Assembly: GCF_019613795.1 (NCBI RefSeq)
Contig: NZ_CP080429.1
Coordinates: forward strand, 1,662,501-1,726,500
DNA: 64,000 nt
Source of the DNA: Flavobacterium litorale
Lineage (GTDB): Bacteria > Bacteroidota > Bacteroidia > Flavobacteriales > Flavobacteriaceae
Direction: 5' to 3'
This document shows positions 25,397-35,154 of the stretch, in pieces (the first letter of the stretch is position 1; each line of letters opens with the position of its first letter). A model generated the notes under the pieces. That model saw only the letters and a program-made list of their open reading frames with translations. It ran no database searches and had not been told where the DNA came from. The position numbers and the translations under genes were made by a program.

Positions 25397-25406
25397 AATT
25401 TAGTTT

Positions 25407-26927
25407 TTAACAGTTAGTTGAATTTACACTTGTACCAAATTGGTTAAGTTCTAATTTTTTCCAATCGCCATTACTATCTTGCTGGTAAAGATTAATTAGG
25501 CTGTCAAGTTCGTCCGCTTCCAAAAATTTGAGAAATCCTTTTACTTGGTCACTGACTGACATGTTTATTTTTACATTCCTTTTAAAGTTCTTCTCCTTAA
25601 AGACAGCACTCATTTCCATTAAGTCGGCATTTGCACTAAACGTCATTCTATTACTAATTTTTAATGCAAAAGTACCGCTTGCTGTAGTTACATATATAGC
25701 TAATTCGGCAGTTGGTCGGCTGGAGGTTTGTGCTATTTTAGCTAGTGCAACAATATCGCTATAAGAAAATATTTTATAAGTAGTACCATTATCTAAATGA
25801 CAGTGTATGAATCCTATAGCATTTGTAGGTGTTTCAAACGACGATTGTTGTATCTGTAGGGAGACCTGCCCACCGTTAGCTGTGTTCGGATTTCCTTTAA
25901 ACTCAGGAGAAATGAGTAATCCATGTCCTGCATTTTGATATAATGTATGAGCAGATTCAAAATTTTGGATACCTGCTTTATTCTTTAGCTCATTCATTTT
26001 AGCTGTGAAGTTTGGGTCTTGTGATTTTGCTTTTAGCTCGTTACACAATTGTTCTGGTGTTATAAACTCTACTAGCACGGGTTCTAGTATCCCAAAGTCT
26101 TCGCCTTCGCCACACGGATTGGTAGTATCATCAGCTGGAGGTACACTAAGGTGGTAATGAAAATCTCGTGGGTTACGGTGAATTAAACGAGGACCACTTT
26201 CATCTCCGCCGCCATCATTACCTCCGTTATTATTGTTCGCCGTATAATTAAGGTCTATCTCTAATTGTGCATACATATGCTGAAGAAAAAACTCATTATG
26301 CGGGTTACCATTACCATTTGGGTCCCAGTTGTCTCCGCCACCGCCACCGCCGCCACTACCAGGGTTACCACCATCGCCACCATTTATAGGTATGCCACCA
26401 CCACCTCCAGGCGAATCGTCGCAGGGGTAGCCACTATCACTATTTATAACATTAACATATATAAAACCATTAAGTTCTGAAAAACGAGTTTTACCAGTAT
26501 AAAAATCGTTAGCAAAACTGTTATTCATTTCATATTCAATCAGAGTAGTTTTTTTCAATCCCTGCCTTTCAGTAATAACCACGTTAAAAAATATACGTTC
26601 GCTATCACGCGGATGTTTTACCCTATACGTGTAATGTCTTTTCCCATAACGGTCTTGTACTTCAAGTACTTCACTATCATCTAATGTAAATGGTACACCA
26701 GCCTTTAACTGCATACCGCTAGCATTTGAGTAACCTTTTGCTATTTGTTCGTGGTACAATGCAATGGCAGCAGTTGCCTCTGTACCTTTTAAAATTCTTG
26801 AAGTAGGAGCTTGCTTTTGCCCTAAAGCATTTTCATTGCTAAAGTTGTCATCTTTTTCACAGCTGGTAAATAGCGTAAATAATAGTACTATAACTATTAA
26901 GCTTACTTTTGGGAGGAAAGATTTCAT
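25407..26927 (-). CDS. Glycine-rich lipoprotein with JAMM/MPN-like HxH-SxxD motif
   Basis: A 506-residue predicted lipoprotein (lipobox TSC, Cys23). Residues about 45-165 form an N-terminal domain (ALYHEQIAKGYSN, then RVKHPRDSERIFFNVV). Residues about 173-245 are a Gly/Asn/Asp-rich linker. A C-terminal domain from about 290 begins TPEQLCNELKAKSQDPNF and holds E324, then FIHCHLDNG with H375 and H377, and FSYSD with S388 and D391. E...HxH...SxxD is the zinc site layout of JAMM/MPN deubiquitinase-like peptidases, but the spacer between HxH and S is ten residues rather than seven. Similar Bacteroidota proteins have such a C-terminal domain. It leads an operon with the DUF6705-like gene. Hydrolase activity is inferred. 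Confidence 0.6.
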   Translation of the reverse strand: MKSFLPKVSLIVIVLLFTLFTSCEKDDNFSNENALGQKQAPTSRILKGTEATAAIALYHEQIAKGYSNASGMQLKAGVPFTLDDSEVLEVQDRYGKRHYTYRVKHPRDSERIFFNVVITERQGLKKTTLIEYEMNNSFANDFYTGKTRFSELNGFIYVNVINSDSGYPCDDSPGGGGGIPINGGDGGNPGSGGGGGGGDNWDPNGNGNPHNEFFLQHMYAQLEIDLNYTANNNNGGNDGGGDESGPRLIHRNPRDFHYHLSVPPADDTTNPCGEGEDFGILEPVLVEFITPEQLCNELKAKSQDPNFTAKMNELKNKAGIQNFESAHTLYQNAGHGLLISPEFKGNPNTANGGQVSLQIQQSSFETPTNAIGFIHCHLDNGTTYKIFSYSDIVALAKIAQTSSRPTAELAIYVTTASGTFALKISNRMTFSANADLMEMSAVFKEKNFKRNVKINMSVSDQVKGFLKFLEADELDSLINLYQQDSNGDWKKLELNQFGTSVNSTNC

Positions 26928-27170
26928 GCTTTGAAATAATTTTTTAATTGGCTAGTAAAAATAGAAATAATTGTCGTAAAAAAAATTTAAAATTAATTAT
27001 TTAACCACAATACTTCAATAAATTAACGATAACAAATATGTTTATATTGTCTGATATAAATATAGAGTTGGTTTTTATTATAAAGGTTGGGATTGATAGT
27101 AATTTTTTTAGCGACTAACTGGATTTACGATTCAGTATACTTAATACGTCGAAATACAATATACATTCTT

Positions 27171-27178
27171 TATTTTTG
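27171..27178 (+). promoter_or_regulatory. Putative -7 promoter element (TATTTTTG) for pyrF
   Basis: A perfect TAnnTTTG element, 18 bases upstream of the pyrF ATG. The 268-base gap before it (26928-27195) is otherwise AT-rich and holds no gene that I can see. Confidence 0.6.
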
Positions 27179-27195
27179 CAGAAATAATTATTTGA

Positions 27196-28014
27196 ATGAC
27201 AACACAACAACTATACAACCAAATACAAAAAAAGCAGTCGTTTTTATGCATTGGGCTCGATACCGATATGGAGCGCATACCAAAGCATCTATTAACTGCT
27301 GAAGATCCGATATTTGAATTTAACAAAGCTATTATAGCTGCTACCCATCATTTAGCTGTAGCCTACAAACCCAATACCGCTTTTTACGAAGCACACGGTT
27401 TAAAAGGTTGGCAATCGTTAGAAAAAACGATTAATTACTTGAATGAGAAGCATCCTGATATTTTTACCATTGCTGATGCCAAACGTGGCGATATTGGGAA
27501 CACATCAGCAATGTATGCCAAAGCATTTTTGCAGGATATGGATTTCGATTCGGTTACTGTTGCACCATACATGGGTAGCGATAGTGTTTCGCCTTTTCTT
27601 GCTGTAAAAGATAAATTTACCATACTGTTAGCGTTAACCTCTAATGCGGGAGCTTTCGATTTTCAAACGCAAAAAGTAGATGATGTAGAATTGTATAAAA
27701 AGGTACTAACTATATCGCAAACGTGGGAGAATAGCGAGAACCTAATGTATGTAGTAGGGGCTACCAAAGCAGATTATTTTGAGGCAATACGCAAAATAGT
27801 ACCCAATAACTTTTTATTAGTGCCTGGAGTAGGGGCACAAGGTGGCAGCCTAGAAGATGTATGCAAATACGGAATGAACGATAAGGTGGGTTTGCTTATT
27901 AACTCGTCCAGAGGAATTATTTACGCAGGTAACGACGAAAATTTTGCCAAAGCAGCACAGCAAGAAGCACTAAAAATGCAACAGCAAATGGCACAGCTAC
28001 TCCGCAATAACTAA
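27196..28014 (+). CDS. pyrF: Orotidine 5'-phosphate decarboxylase (type 2)
   Basis: A 272-residue cytosolic enzyme making UMP from OMP, the last step of de novo pyrimidine synthesis. The catalytic motif DAKRGD is at 94-99 in the form [18 protein letters not shown], which is the type 2 PyrF pattern (longer than the 230-residue type 1). The substrate-binding end VPGVGAQGG is at about 213-221 and SSRGIIYA near 235. It is followed by the BtuF-like gene after 12 bases, so the two are co-transcribed. Confidence 0.95.
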   Translation: MTTQQLYNQIQKKQSFLCIGLDTDMERIPKHLLTAEDPIFEFNKAIIAATHHLAVAYKPNTAFYEAHGLKGWQSLEKTINYLNEKHPDIFTIADAKRGDIGNTSAMYAKAFLQDMDFDSVTVAPYMGSDSVSPFLAVKDKFTILLALTSNAGAFDFQTQKVDDVELYKKVLTISQTWENSENLMYVVGATKADYFEAIRKIVPNNFLLVPGVGAQGGSLEDVCKYGMNDKVGLLINSSRGIIYAGNDENFAKAAQQEALKMQQQMAQLLRNN

Positions 28015-28026
28015 CAAAGCTTTTTA

Positions 28027-28824
28027 ATGAAAAGATATACCGACCAAATTGGCAATACAATAATAGTAAATGCTGTACCAAAGCGCATAATATCGTTAGT
28101 GCCTTCGCAAACCGAATTATTGTTCGATTTGGGTTTGGAAGACAGTATTATTGGTATAACCAAATTTTGCGTACATCCGTATCATTTAAAATCGACTAAA
28201 AAGGTAATTGGGGGCACTAAAAAGGTGCATCTTGAAAAAATACGACTGCTAAACCCTGATATTATTATTGCTAATAAAGAGGAGAATACCGAAGAGATGG
28301 TAACCGCCTTACGCGAAATAGCACCAGTGTGGGTTAGCGATATTGCTACGATACAGGATAGTTTGGATATGATTGCCGAACTCGGGAGGTTGTTTGCTGT
28401 ACGTACTACTGCCCAGCATTGGATTGATAAAATAAACTACGCAGTTACTGATTTTGCCGCTTTTATGGAAAATAAAGCCGTACAGAAAGCAGCCTATTTT
28501 ATTTGGAAAAATCCGTATATGGCAGCAGGGAAGGGCACGTTTATTAACGAAATGCTGAAACTCAATAAGTTTAGTAATATTTACGAGGATAGAGGTAGGT
28601 ATCCTGAAATAATAATACAGAAAATACGGATACAAGGCGACCCTGATGTGGTATTATTATCTTCTGAGCCTTACCCGTTTAAAGAGGAAGATGCTTTTGA
28701 GGTAGGACGTTTTACCCACCACGCCAAAACGGTTTTTGTAGATGGTGAAATGTTTTCGTGGTATGGTAGCCGAATGGTAAAAGCATTCCCTTATTTTAAA
28801 CAATTACAGGAACGCTTAGCATAG
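28027..28824 (+). CDS. BtuF-like helical-backbone metal receptor protein
   Basis: A 265-residue protein of the ABC-transporter solute-binding helical-backbone family (PF01497 type, BtuF/FhuD-like). Motifs include RIISLVPSQTELLFDLGLEDSIIGITKFC (about 19-48) and GGTKKVHLEKIRLLNPDIII. Remarkably, there is no signal peptide: it begins MKRYTDQIGNTIIVNAVPKR. This could be a cytosolic form or simply a start-site issue, but no earlier start encoding a hydrophobic leader fits between it and pyrF (12 bases). Relatives in Bacteroidota are often annotated as cobalamin-binding. No BtuC or BtuD gene lies nearby. Confidence 0.8.
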   Translation: MKRYTDQIGNTIIVNAVPKRIISLVPSQTELLFDLGLEDSIIGITKFCVHPYHLKSTKKVIGGTKKVHLEKIRLLNPDIIIANKEENTEEMVTALREIAPVWVSDIATIQDSLDMIAELGRLFAVRTTAQHWIDKINYAVTDFAAFMENKAVQKAAYFIWKNPYMAAGKGTFINEMLKLNKFSNIYEDRGRYPEIIIQKIRIQGDPDVVLLSSEPYPFKEEDAFEVGRFTHHAKTVFVDGEMFSWYGSRMVKAFPYFKQLQERLA

Positions 28825-28827
28825 TGC

Positions 28828-28861
28828 AAAAATGCCGATATCATACAATATCGGCATTTTT
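28828..28861 (+). terminator. Rho-independent terminator
   Basis: AAAAATGCCGATAT and its complement, separated by CATACA, plus a T-run. It ends the pyrF operon. Confidence 0.92.
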
Positions 28862-28986
28862 CTAACTAACCCTAACTAAATATGAGATAACTCATTTTAT
28901 TTGAGTGCAAAATAAATAATTAAATTTTGATTATTTGTTAAGTCTATGTTATGATATGTTATTGGAAATGAAATTACTATGCTTTT

Positions 28987-29703
28987 TTAGTCTTGTAAGG
29001 CAAATACTTTTTTCAGTAACGTAGAGGTTCGCTCGTTAATGTCGGTACGTATTTCTTTTTCCTCTACTGCTATCATGGTAAACACACCCTCTAGTGCTTT
29101 ATTAGTAACATAATCCGTAAGGTCTGGATTTACTTTTTCTACAAAAGGTACCGTATTGTATTTAGAGATTATACTGCTCCACACTTTATCGGCTCCTACC
29201 TTATTAAAAGACGATTTTATAACGGGGTTAAACTTGGTATACAATTGTGCTGAGGTAGCACTTTGCAGGTAATTCGTAGCCGAATTATCGGCACCCATAA
29301 GGATGTTTTTAGCATCGTTAAACGTCATGTTTTTAACAGCATCTACAAATATTGGGGTAGCCTCCTTAACCGCATCTTCGGCAGCACGGTTCATCATCTT
29401 CAACCCTTTATCGGCAAGATTACCCAAGCCAATTTTGCGTAACGTTTTATCTACGTCTTGTAATTCTTGTGGTAATAGTATTTTTACAGCTTGGTTTCTA
29501 TAAAAGCCATCTGTTTTAGTCAATTTTGCAACCTGCTTGTCAATACCTTTATCAAGTGCTTCTTTTAGTCCTGCTGCAATATCAGCATTACTTAGTCCAA
29601 CACCACCTGCATCGGGTAATTGTGATGCTATTTGTTGTAATTCGGCACATCCCGATAGGGTAAACAGTACAAAAGTGAGGGTAACAACAAGTACTCTTCT
29701 CAT
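28987..29703 (-). CDS. DUF4197 domain lipoprotein
   Basis: A 238-residue predicted lipoprotein starting MRRVLVVTLTFVLFTLSGC (Cys19 lipobox LSGC). The same frame extends 12 codons upstream, but those are the tail of a decayed copy, so the ATG at 29703 is preferred. The rest is the DUF4197 domain: GLSNADIAAGLKEALDKGI, then KILLPQELQDVDKTLRKIGLG, FNKVGADKVWSSIISKY and an LLKKVFALQD end. The fold is helical; function is unknown but the family is widespread in Bacteroidota and Proteobacteria. No other gene is in its operon. Confidence 0.85.
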   Translation of the reverse strand: MRRVLVVTLTFVLFTLSGCAELQQIASQLPDAGGVGLSNADIAAGLKEALDKGIDKQVAKLTKTDGFYRNQAVKILLPQELQDVDKTLRKIGLGNLADKGLKMMNRAAEDAVKEATPIFVDAVKNMTFNDAKNILMGADNSATNYLQSATSAQLYTKFNPVIKSSFNKVGADKVWSSIISKYNTVPFVEKVNPDLTDYVTNKALEGVFTMIAVEEKEIRTDINERTSTLLKKVFALQD

Positions 29704-29720
29704 AAATAATTGTTTTTGGT

Positions 29721-29845
29721 TATTAATTCTGTAAAGCAACTACTTTTTTTACGAAATTGGAAGTTCTGGACAATAAATTTGTATCTATCTCCTCTTCTCA
29801 TAATGCTATTACATTAATTATACTTCTCTTTAATACTACAGAAGT
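29721..29845 (-). pseudogene. Decayed C-terminal remnant of a second DUF4197 gene
   Basis: On the minus strand, the frame ending at about 29721 reads VIAL, a stop, then EEEIDTNLLSRTSNFVKKVV and ALQN followed by stop. This lines up with MIAVEEKEIRTDINERTSTLLKKVFALQD at the end of the intact DUF4197 protein just downstream. Further upstream, LKRSIINVIA matches ALEGVFTMIA. So an older tandem copy of the gene once stood here and only about 40 codons remain recognisable, interrupted by a stop. No promoter or start is left that I can see. Confidence 0.7.
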
Positions 29846-29974
29846 ATTTTAAACGTAGTAAAAATTATTTCAATAGAGGGGTGCTATTTACTCATAGTAA
29901 TAAACAATATAGTTTTTTAAAACCGTAGCATTTAAATTGTAATTTTATGGTACTAACTTAAAAACCTATATAGT

Positions 29975-31453
29975 ATGAAACATAATAAACTAACAACATC
30001 GTCTGGCAGACCTTATGTTGAAAACGAAGATTCGCAAACGGTAGGACCTCGTGGTCCGATACTATTGCAAGATTACATACTGCACGAAAAAATGGCGCAT
30101 TTTAACAGAGAGCGCATCCCCGAAAGGGTAGTGCATGCCAATGGTTCGGCTGCTTTTGGTACGTTTACGGTAACCAACGATATTACAAAATACACCAAAG
30201 CAAAATTATTTTCGGAAGTAGGAAAAAAAACCGATATACTGCTTCGTTGCTCTACCGTAGGAGGCGAAAAGGGTTCGGCAGATACCGAGCGCGACCCGCG
30301 TGGTTTTGCACTCAAATTTTATACCGAAGATGGCAATTGGGATTTGGTAGGGAATAATACGCCCGTATTTTTTGTAAAAGACCCTAAAAAGTTTGGCGAT
30401 TTTATTCATACCCAAAAACGCGACCCGCAAACCAATATGAAGTCGCCTACCATGATGTGGGATTACTGGTCGCTAAACCCCGAGAGTTTGCACCAAGTAT
30501 TAATATTAATGAGCGATAGGGGTACGCCGTATGGTTACAGGCACATGAATGGTTATGGGAGCCATACCTTTTCGTTACTTAATAAGGATAATGAGCGTTT
30601 TTACGTGAAATTCCACTTTAAAACCGCGCAAGGCATTAAAAATTTTACCGATGCTGAAGCAACGGAAATGAAGGGTAAAGATCCTGATTTTTCGCAACGT
30701 GACCTTTTTGAAAATATAGCCGAAGGTAACTTTCCGAAATGGAACATGAAAATACAGGTAATGCCGGAGGCAGAGGCGAAAACGTACCATCTTAACCCAT
30801 TTGATCTTACCAAAGTATGGCCGCATGGCGATTATCCGCTTATAGATGTAGGCGTGTTAGAGCTAAATCGTAATCCCGATAATTATTTTCAAGATGTAGA
30901 GCAATCTGCGTTTGCACCTGCACACATCGTAGATGGTATTGGGTACTCGCCAGACAAAATGTTACAAGGCAGACTGTTATCTTACCCCGATGCCCACCGT
31001 TACAGGTTGGGGGCTAACTATGAGCAAATACCCGTAAACCGTTGCCCATTTGCAGTAAACAATTACCAGCGCGACGGTGCTATGCGTATTGATGGCAACG
31101 GAGGTAGTAAGCCCAATTATTTCCCGAATAGTTTTGACGATATAACAATAGATGAAAGTTATAAAGAACCTGCACAGGGGTTGGAAAGCAGTATAGCTGA
31201 TTGGTATGACCGTAATGCAGAAAATGAAAACGACCATTACACACAACCAGGTAACCTGTTCCGTTTAATGACGGACGATGCCAAGCAAAATACTATAAGC
31301 AACACCATTGGTGCTATGAATGGTATTACAGGACCCAAAAAAGAAGAGATTATAAACAGGCAACTTTGCCATTGGTTTAGAGCTGATGTAAACTTGGGTA
31401 CGGCTATAGCTAAAGGACTAAACATTGATGTAGATATGAGCATGTTTACCTAA
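29975..31453 (+). CDS. katA: Heme catalase (monofunctional, small-subunit)
   Basis: A 492-residue catalase that breaks down hydrogen peroxide to water and oxygen. The distal catalytic histidine is H54 in [18 protein letters not shown], the asparagine pair is VGNNTPVFF (N127/N128), and the proximal heme ligand is Y337 in [14 protein letters not shown], with R333 close by. The length matches clade 3 small-subunit catalases. No signal peptide, so cytosolic. Upstream lies a possible -7 element TAATTTTA (29939-29946). It is a single gene ending in a hairpin. Confidence 0.96.
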   Translation: MKHNKLTTSSGRPYVENEDSQTVGPRGPILLQDYILHEKMAHFNRERIPERVVHANGSAAFGTFTVTNDITKYTKAKLFSEVGKKTDILLRCSTVGGEKGSADTERDPRGFALKFYTEDGNWDLVGNNTPVFFVKDPKKFGDFIHTQKRDPQTNMKSPTMMWDYWSLNPESLHQVLILMSDRGTPYGYRHMNGYGSHTFSLLNKDNERFYVKFHFKTAQGIKNFTDAEATEMKGKDPDFSQRDLFENIAEGNFPKWNMKIQVMPEAEAKTYHLNPFDLTKVWPHGDYPLIDVGVLELNRNPDNYFQDVEQSAFAPAHIVDGIGYSPDKMLQGRLLSYPDAHRYRLGANYEQIPVNRCPFAVNNYQRDGAMRIDGNGGSKPNYFPNSFDDITIDESYKEPAQGLESSIADWYDRNAENENDHYTQPGNLFRLMTDDAKQNTISNTIGAMNGITGPKKEEIINRQLCHWFRADVNLGTAIAKGLNIDVDMSMFT

Positions 31454-31474
31454 AAATAAAACCCTTTATAAATT

Positions 31475-31502
31475 AAGCCTCTGCATTGCAGAGGCTTTTT
31501 TG
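31475..31502 (+). terminator. Rho-independent terminator
   Basis: A palindrome with arms AAGCCTCTGCA and TGCAGAGGCTT, followed by a T-run, 21 bases after katA. Confidence 0.9.
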
Positions 31503-31597
31503 TACGTATAATTGTTATATCTATTTTTATACCTGCAATCTGCTTTGAAATTTTTAATAATTCCGTAAATTGCGTGCTTAATATTGAAGATATCTCA

Positions 31598-34500
31598 ATG
31601 ATGGAACAAGCACAGCCTTATACCCCCAAAAATAAAGTTAGAATAGTTACCGCAGCTTCGTTATTTGACGGACATGATGCAGCCATAAATATTATGCGCC
31701 GTATTATACAAACCACAGGCGTAGAGGTAATTCACCTAGGGCACGACCGCAGTGTAGAGGAAGTAGTAAATACTGCTATACAAGAAGATGCCAATGCTAT
31801 AGCAATGACCTCGTACCAAGGCGGACACAACGAGTATTTTAAATATATGTACGACCTCCTGAAAGAAAAAGGAGCGGGACATATTAAAATATTTGGCGGC
31901 GGCGGCGGTGTAATTCTGCCCGAAGAGATAAAAGAATTACACGATTACGGTATTACCCGTATTTACTCACCCGACGATGGTCGTGAGCTTGGGCTACAAG
32001 GTATGATTAACGATTTGGTACAACGTGCCGATTACCCTATTGGGGATAAACTTAATGGCGAAGCGAACCATCTTGAAGATAAAAACCCAACAGCTATTGC
32101 ACGAGTTATTTCGGCAGCCGAGAATTTTCCAGAAATAGCAAAGGAAACATTAGATGCCATTCATAAGAAAAACGAAACCTCAAAAATTCCCGTGCTTGGT
32201 ATAACAGGTACAGGTGGCGCAGGTAAATCATCATTAGTAGATGAGTTGGTACGTCGTTTTTTAATCGATTTTCCAGAGAAAACAATTGGTCTTATATCGG
32301 TAGACCCATCAAAACGTAAAACAGGGGGTGCTTTATTGGGCGACCGTATCAGGATGAATGCCATAAACAACCCAAGGGTATACATGCGTTCGTTAGCTAC
32401 ACGCCAAAGTAACTTAGCACTATCTAAATATGTTGCCGAAGCCATACAGGTGCTTAAAGCGGCAAAATACGATATTATAATTCTTGAAACATCAGGTATT
32501 GGGCAGTCCGATACAGAGATATTAGAACATTCTGATGTATCACTATATGTAATGACGCCCGAATTTGGGGCAGCAACACAGTTAGAAAAAATTGATATGC
32601 TCGACTTTGCTGATCTTGTTGCTATTAATAAGTTTGACAAGCGTGGTTCGCTAGATGCGCTTCGTGATGTTAAAAAACAATACCAGCGTAACCATAACCT
32701 TTGGCACGACGATCCTGAGACTTTACCCGTATTTGGTACTATTGCCTCTCAGTTTAACGACCCGGGAATGAATACGTTGTACAAAAAGATAATGGATACC
32801 ATAGTGGAGAAAACAGAAGCCGATTTGCAATCGACTTTTGAGATTACCCGCGAAATGAGTGAGAAAATATTTGTTATTCCACCCAATCGTACCCGTTACC
32901 TTAGCGAAATTGCAGAGAACAATCGTAAGTACGATGTCATAGCAACATCACAACAAGAAGTAGCTCAGAAATTATACGGTATTTATAAAACCATAGAGTC
33001 GGTTACGGGCAAAGTACCCGCAATGGCAAAACATGGTATTGATGAAGACTCAATTACTTTAAATGAAGCTGAAGGGCAAGATGGTAAACAGGAATTATCA
33101 TCACTTTTACTGAAAGAGTTTGATCGTGTAAAAATGGATTTAGACCCCTACAATTGGGAAATTCTTTTAAACTGGGAAGATAAAGTTAACAAATATAAAA
33201 ACCCAGTATATACGTTTAAAGTACGCAACAAAGAAATAAATATTAAAACGCATACCGAGTCGTTATCGCACTCACAAATACCAAAAATTGCCCTACCAAA
33301 ATATCAGGCTTGGGGCGATATACTACGCTGGTGTTTGCAGGAAAATGTGCCAGGAGAATTCCCTTTTACATCGGGCTTATATCCGTTTAAACGTGAAGGA
33401 GAGGACCCTACCCGTATGTTTGCAGGCGAGGGAGGACCCGAGCGTACCAACAGGCGTTTCCATTACGTAAGTTTAGGTATGCCTGCCAAACGACTATCTA
33501 CAGCATTTGATAGTGTAACACTATATGGTAATGACCCTGATTTCCGCCCCGATATTTACGGTAAAATTGGTAATGCAGGAGTTTCTATTTGCTGCCTGGA
33601 CGATGCTAAAAAACTATATTCTGGCTTTAACTTGGCTCATGCCATGACATCGGTAAGTATGACGATTAATGGTCCTGCACCAATGTTATTAGGTTTCTTT
33701 ATGAATGCTGCTATCGATCAGCAATGTGAGCTTTATATTAAAGAACACGGATTGGAGCAAGAAGTTGAAGCAAAAATTAAAAAGATATATGCTGATAAAG
33801 GTGTTGAACGTCCTCGTTATAATGGCGACTTACCAGAGGGTAATGATGGATTAGGGTTAATGTTATTGGGGGTTACGGGAGATATGATACTCCCTGCTGA
33901 TGTATACACTGAAATTAAAACCCGTACCCTAAGCCAAGTGCGTGGTACAGTACAGGCTGATATCTTAAAAGAAGACCAAGCACAAAATACCTGTATTTTC
34001 TCTACGGAGTTTGCCCTACGTTTAATGGGCGATGTACAGGAGTATTTTATTACCAATAATGTACGTAATTTCTACTCGGTTTCTATATCAGGATACCACA
34101 TTGCCGAGGCAGGAGCTAACCCTATTACCCAATTAGCGTTTACGTTAGCTAATGGTTTTACTTATGTGGAGTATTACTTGAGTAGAGGAATGGATATTAA
34201 TGCCTTTGGACCTAATCTGTCCTTCTTCTTTAGTAATGGTATCGATCCTGAGTATGCCGTAATTGGTCGTGTCGCACGTAAAATATGGGCAAAAGCCCTT
34301 AAAAATAAATACGGTGCTAACGAGCGTGCGCAGATGTTAAAGTACCACATACAAACATCAGGTCGTTCGTTACACGCACAGGAAATCGACTTTAACGATA
34401 TCCGTACCACGCTACAGGCATTGTATGCCATTTACGATAACTGTAACTCGTTACACACTAATGCATATGATGAGGCGATAACTACCCCTACCGAAGAAAG

Positions 34501-35041
34501 TGTACGCCGTGCTATGGCAATTCAGCTTATCATCAATAAAGAATTGGGGTTAGCTAAAAATGAAAACCCAATTCAGGGCTCATTCATTATAGAAGAGTTG
34601 ACGGATTTAGTTGAAGAAGCCGTATTAACGGAGTTCGATCGCATAACAGAGCGCGGAGGTGTATTAGGTGCTATGGAAACCATGTACCAACGTAGTAAAA
34701 TACAGGAAGAAAGTTTATACTACGAAACATTAAAACATACAGGAGAGTTTCCTATTATAGGCGTTAACACGTTCTTGAGTAGTAAAGGTTCGCCTACCGT
34801 AGTACCGCTAGAGGTTATTCGTGCTACAGAGGAAGAAAAACAATTCCAGATAGAAACACTTAAAACATTGCACAGTGCACATGCCCAAAAGGTAAAAGAA
34901 ACACTAGAAGTAATACAGGAAACAGCCATACAAAACGAAAATATTTTTGAGCAACTTATGGAAGCCACAAAAGTATGTTCGTTAGGGCAAATTACCTCAG
35001 CATTGTTCGAAGTAGGCGGGCAGTACAGGAGGAATATGTAA
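31598..35041 (+). CDS. icmF: Fused isobutyryl-CoA mutase (IcmF), methylmalonyl-CoA mutase family
   Basis: A 1147-residue B12-dependent mutase with its G-protein chaperone fused in the middle, the IcmF order. From the ATG at 31598: the B12-binding domain at about 1-140 with DGHDAA at 24-29 (His ligand; the usual G of DxHxxG is A, as I recall for IcmF), and SYQGG at about 72-76; the MeaB-like GTPase with Walker [11 protein letters not shown] at 203-212 and NKFDKRGS near 347; and the mutase barrel from about 560 on ([40 protein letters not shown]). It interconverts isobutyryl-CoA and n-butyryl-CoA. An upstream GTG at 31574 is less likely, because a -7-like TAAATTG sits at 31567-31573. Confidence 0.9.
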   Translation: MMEQAQPYTPKNKVRIVTAASLFDGHDAAINIMRRIIQTTGVEVIHLGHDRSVEEVVNTAIQEDANAIAMTSYQGGHNEYFKYMYDLLKEKGAGHIKIFGGGGGVILPEEIKELHDYGITRIYSPDDGRELGLQGMINDLVQRADYPIGDKLNGEANHLEDKNPTAIARVISAAENFPEIAKETLDAIHKKNETSKIPVLGITGTGGAGKSSLVDELVRRFLIDFPEKTIGLISVDPSKRKTGGALLGDRIRMNAINNPRVYMRSLATRQSNLALSKYVAEAIQVLKAAKYDIIILETSGIGQSDTEILEHSDVSLYVMTPEFGAATQLEKIDMLDFADLVAINKFDKRGSLDALRDVKKQYQRNHNLWHDDPETLPVFGTIASQFNDPGMNTLYKKIMDTIVEKTEADLQSTFEITREMSEKIFVIPPNRTRYLSEIAENNRKYDVIATSQQEVAQKLYGIYKTIESVTGKVPAMAKHGIDEDSITLNEAEGQDGKQELSSLLLKEFDRVKMDLDPYNWEILLNWEDKVNKYKNPVYTFKVRNKEINIKTHTESLSHSQIPKIALPKYQAWGDILRWCLQENVPGEFPFTSGLYPFKREGEDPTRMFAGEGGPERTNRRFHYVSLGMPAKRLSTAFDSVTLYGNDPDFRPDIYGKIGNAGVSICCLDDAKKLYSGFNLAHAMTSVSMTINGPAPMLLGFFMNAAIDQQCELYIKEHGLEQEVEAKIKKIYADKGVERPRYNGDLPEGNDGLGLMLLGVTGDMILPADVYTEIKTRTLSQVRGTVQADILKEDQAQNTCIFSTEFALRLMGDVQEYFITNNVRNFYSVSISGYHIAEAGANPITQLAFTLANGFTYVEYYLSRGMDINAFGPNLSFFFSNGIDPEYAVIGRVARKIWAKALKNKYGANERAQMLKYHIQTSGRSLHAQEIDFNDIRTTLQALYAIYDNCNSLHTNAYDEAITTPTEESVRRAMAIQLIINKELGLAKNENPIQGSFIIEELTDLVEEAVLTEFDRITERGGVLGAMETMYQRSKIQEESLYYETLKHTGEFPIIGVNTFLSSKGSPTVVPLEVIRATEEEKQFQIETLKTLHSAHAQKVKETLEVIQETAIQNENIFEQLMEATKVCSLGQITSALFEVGGQYRRNM

Positions 35042-35071
35042 TTATTTGATTTTTTAAAATTTAATTATAAA

Positions 35072-35107
35072 TAAAAAACCCACTTTAATTCAGAGTGGTT
35101 TTTTTAT
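35072..35107 (+). terminator. Hairpin terminator
   Basis: A-run then ACCCACT, a loop, then AGAGTGGT with a T-run. The stem has one mismatch. It lies about 30 bases after icmF. Confidence 0.7.
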
Positions 35108-35154
35108 TATAGGAAATTAATGATACTTTTACGCTCCTAAAAAAACAATGAATT

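Noticed and set aside
26335..26412. Short repeats of CCGCCACC type that look like a simple-sequence array
   Set aside because: They encode the poly-Gly linker of the JAMM-like lipoprotein, so they are low-complexity coding sequence and not a CRISPR or regulatory repeat.
27087..27302. A 71-codon frame overlapping the pyrF start
   Set aside because: It overlaps the pyrF promoter and 107 bases of the pyrF coding part in another frame; nothing in the translation resembles a known family.
32161..32640. A 159-codon open frame opposite the IcmF GTPase domain
   Set aside because: It mirrors the Walker A region of icmF. No independent start signal or recognisable domain.
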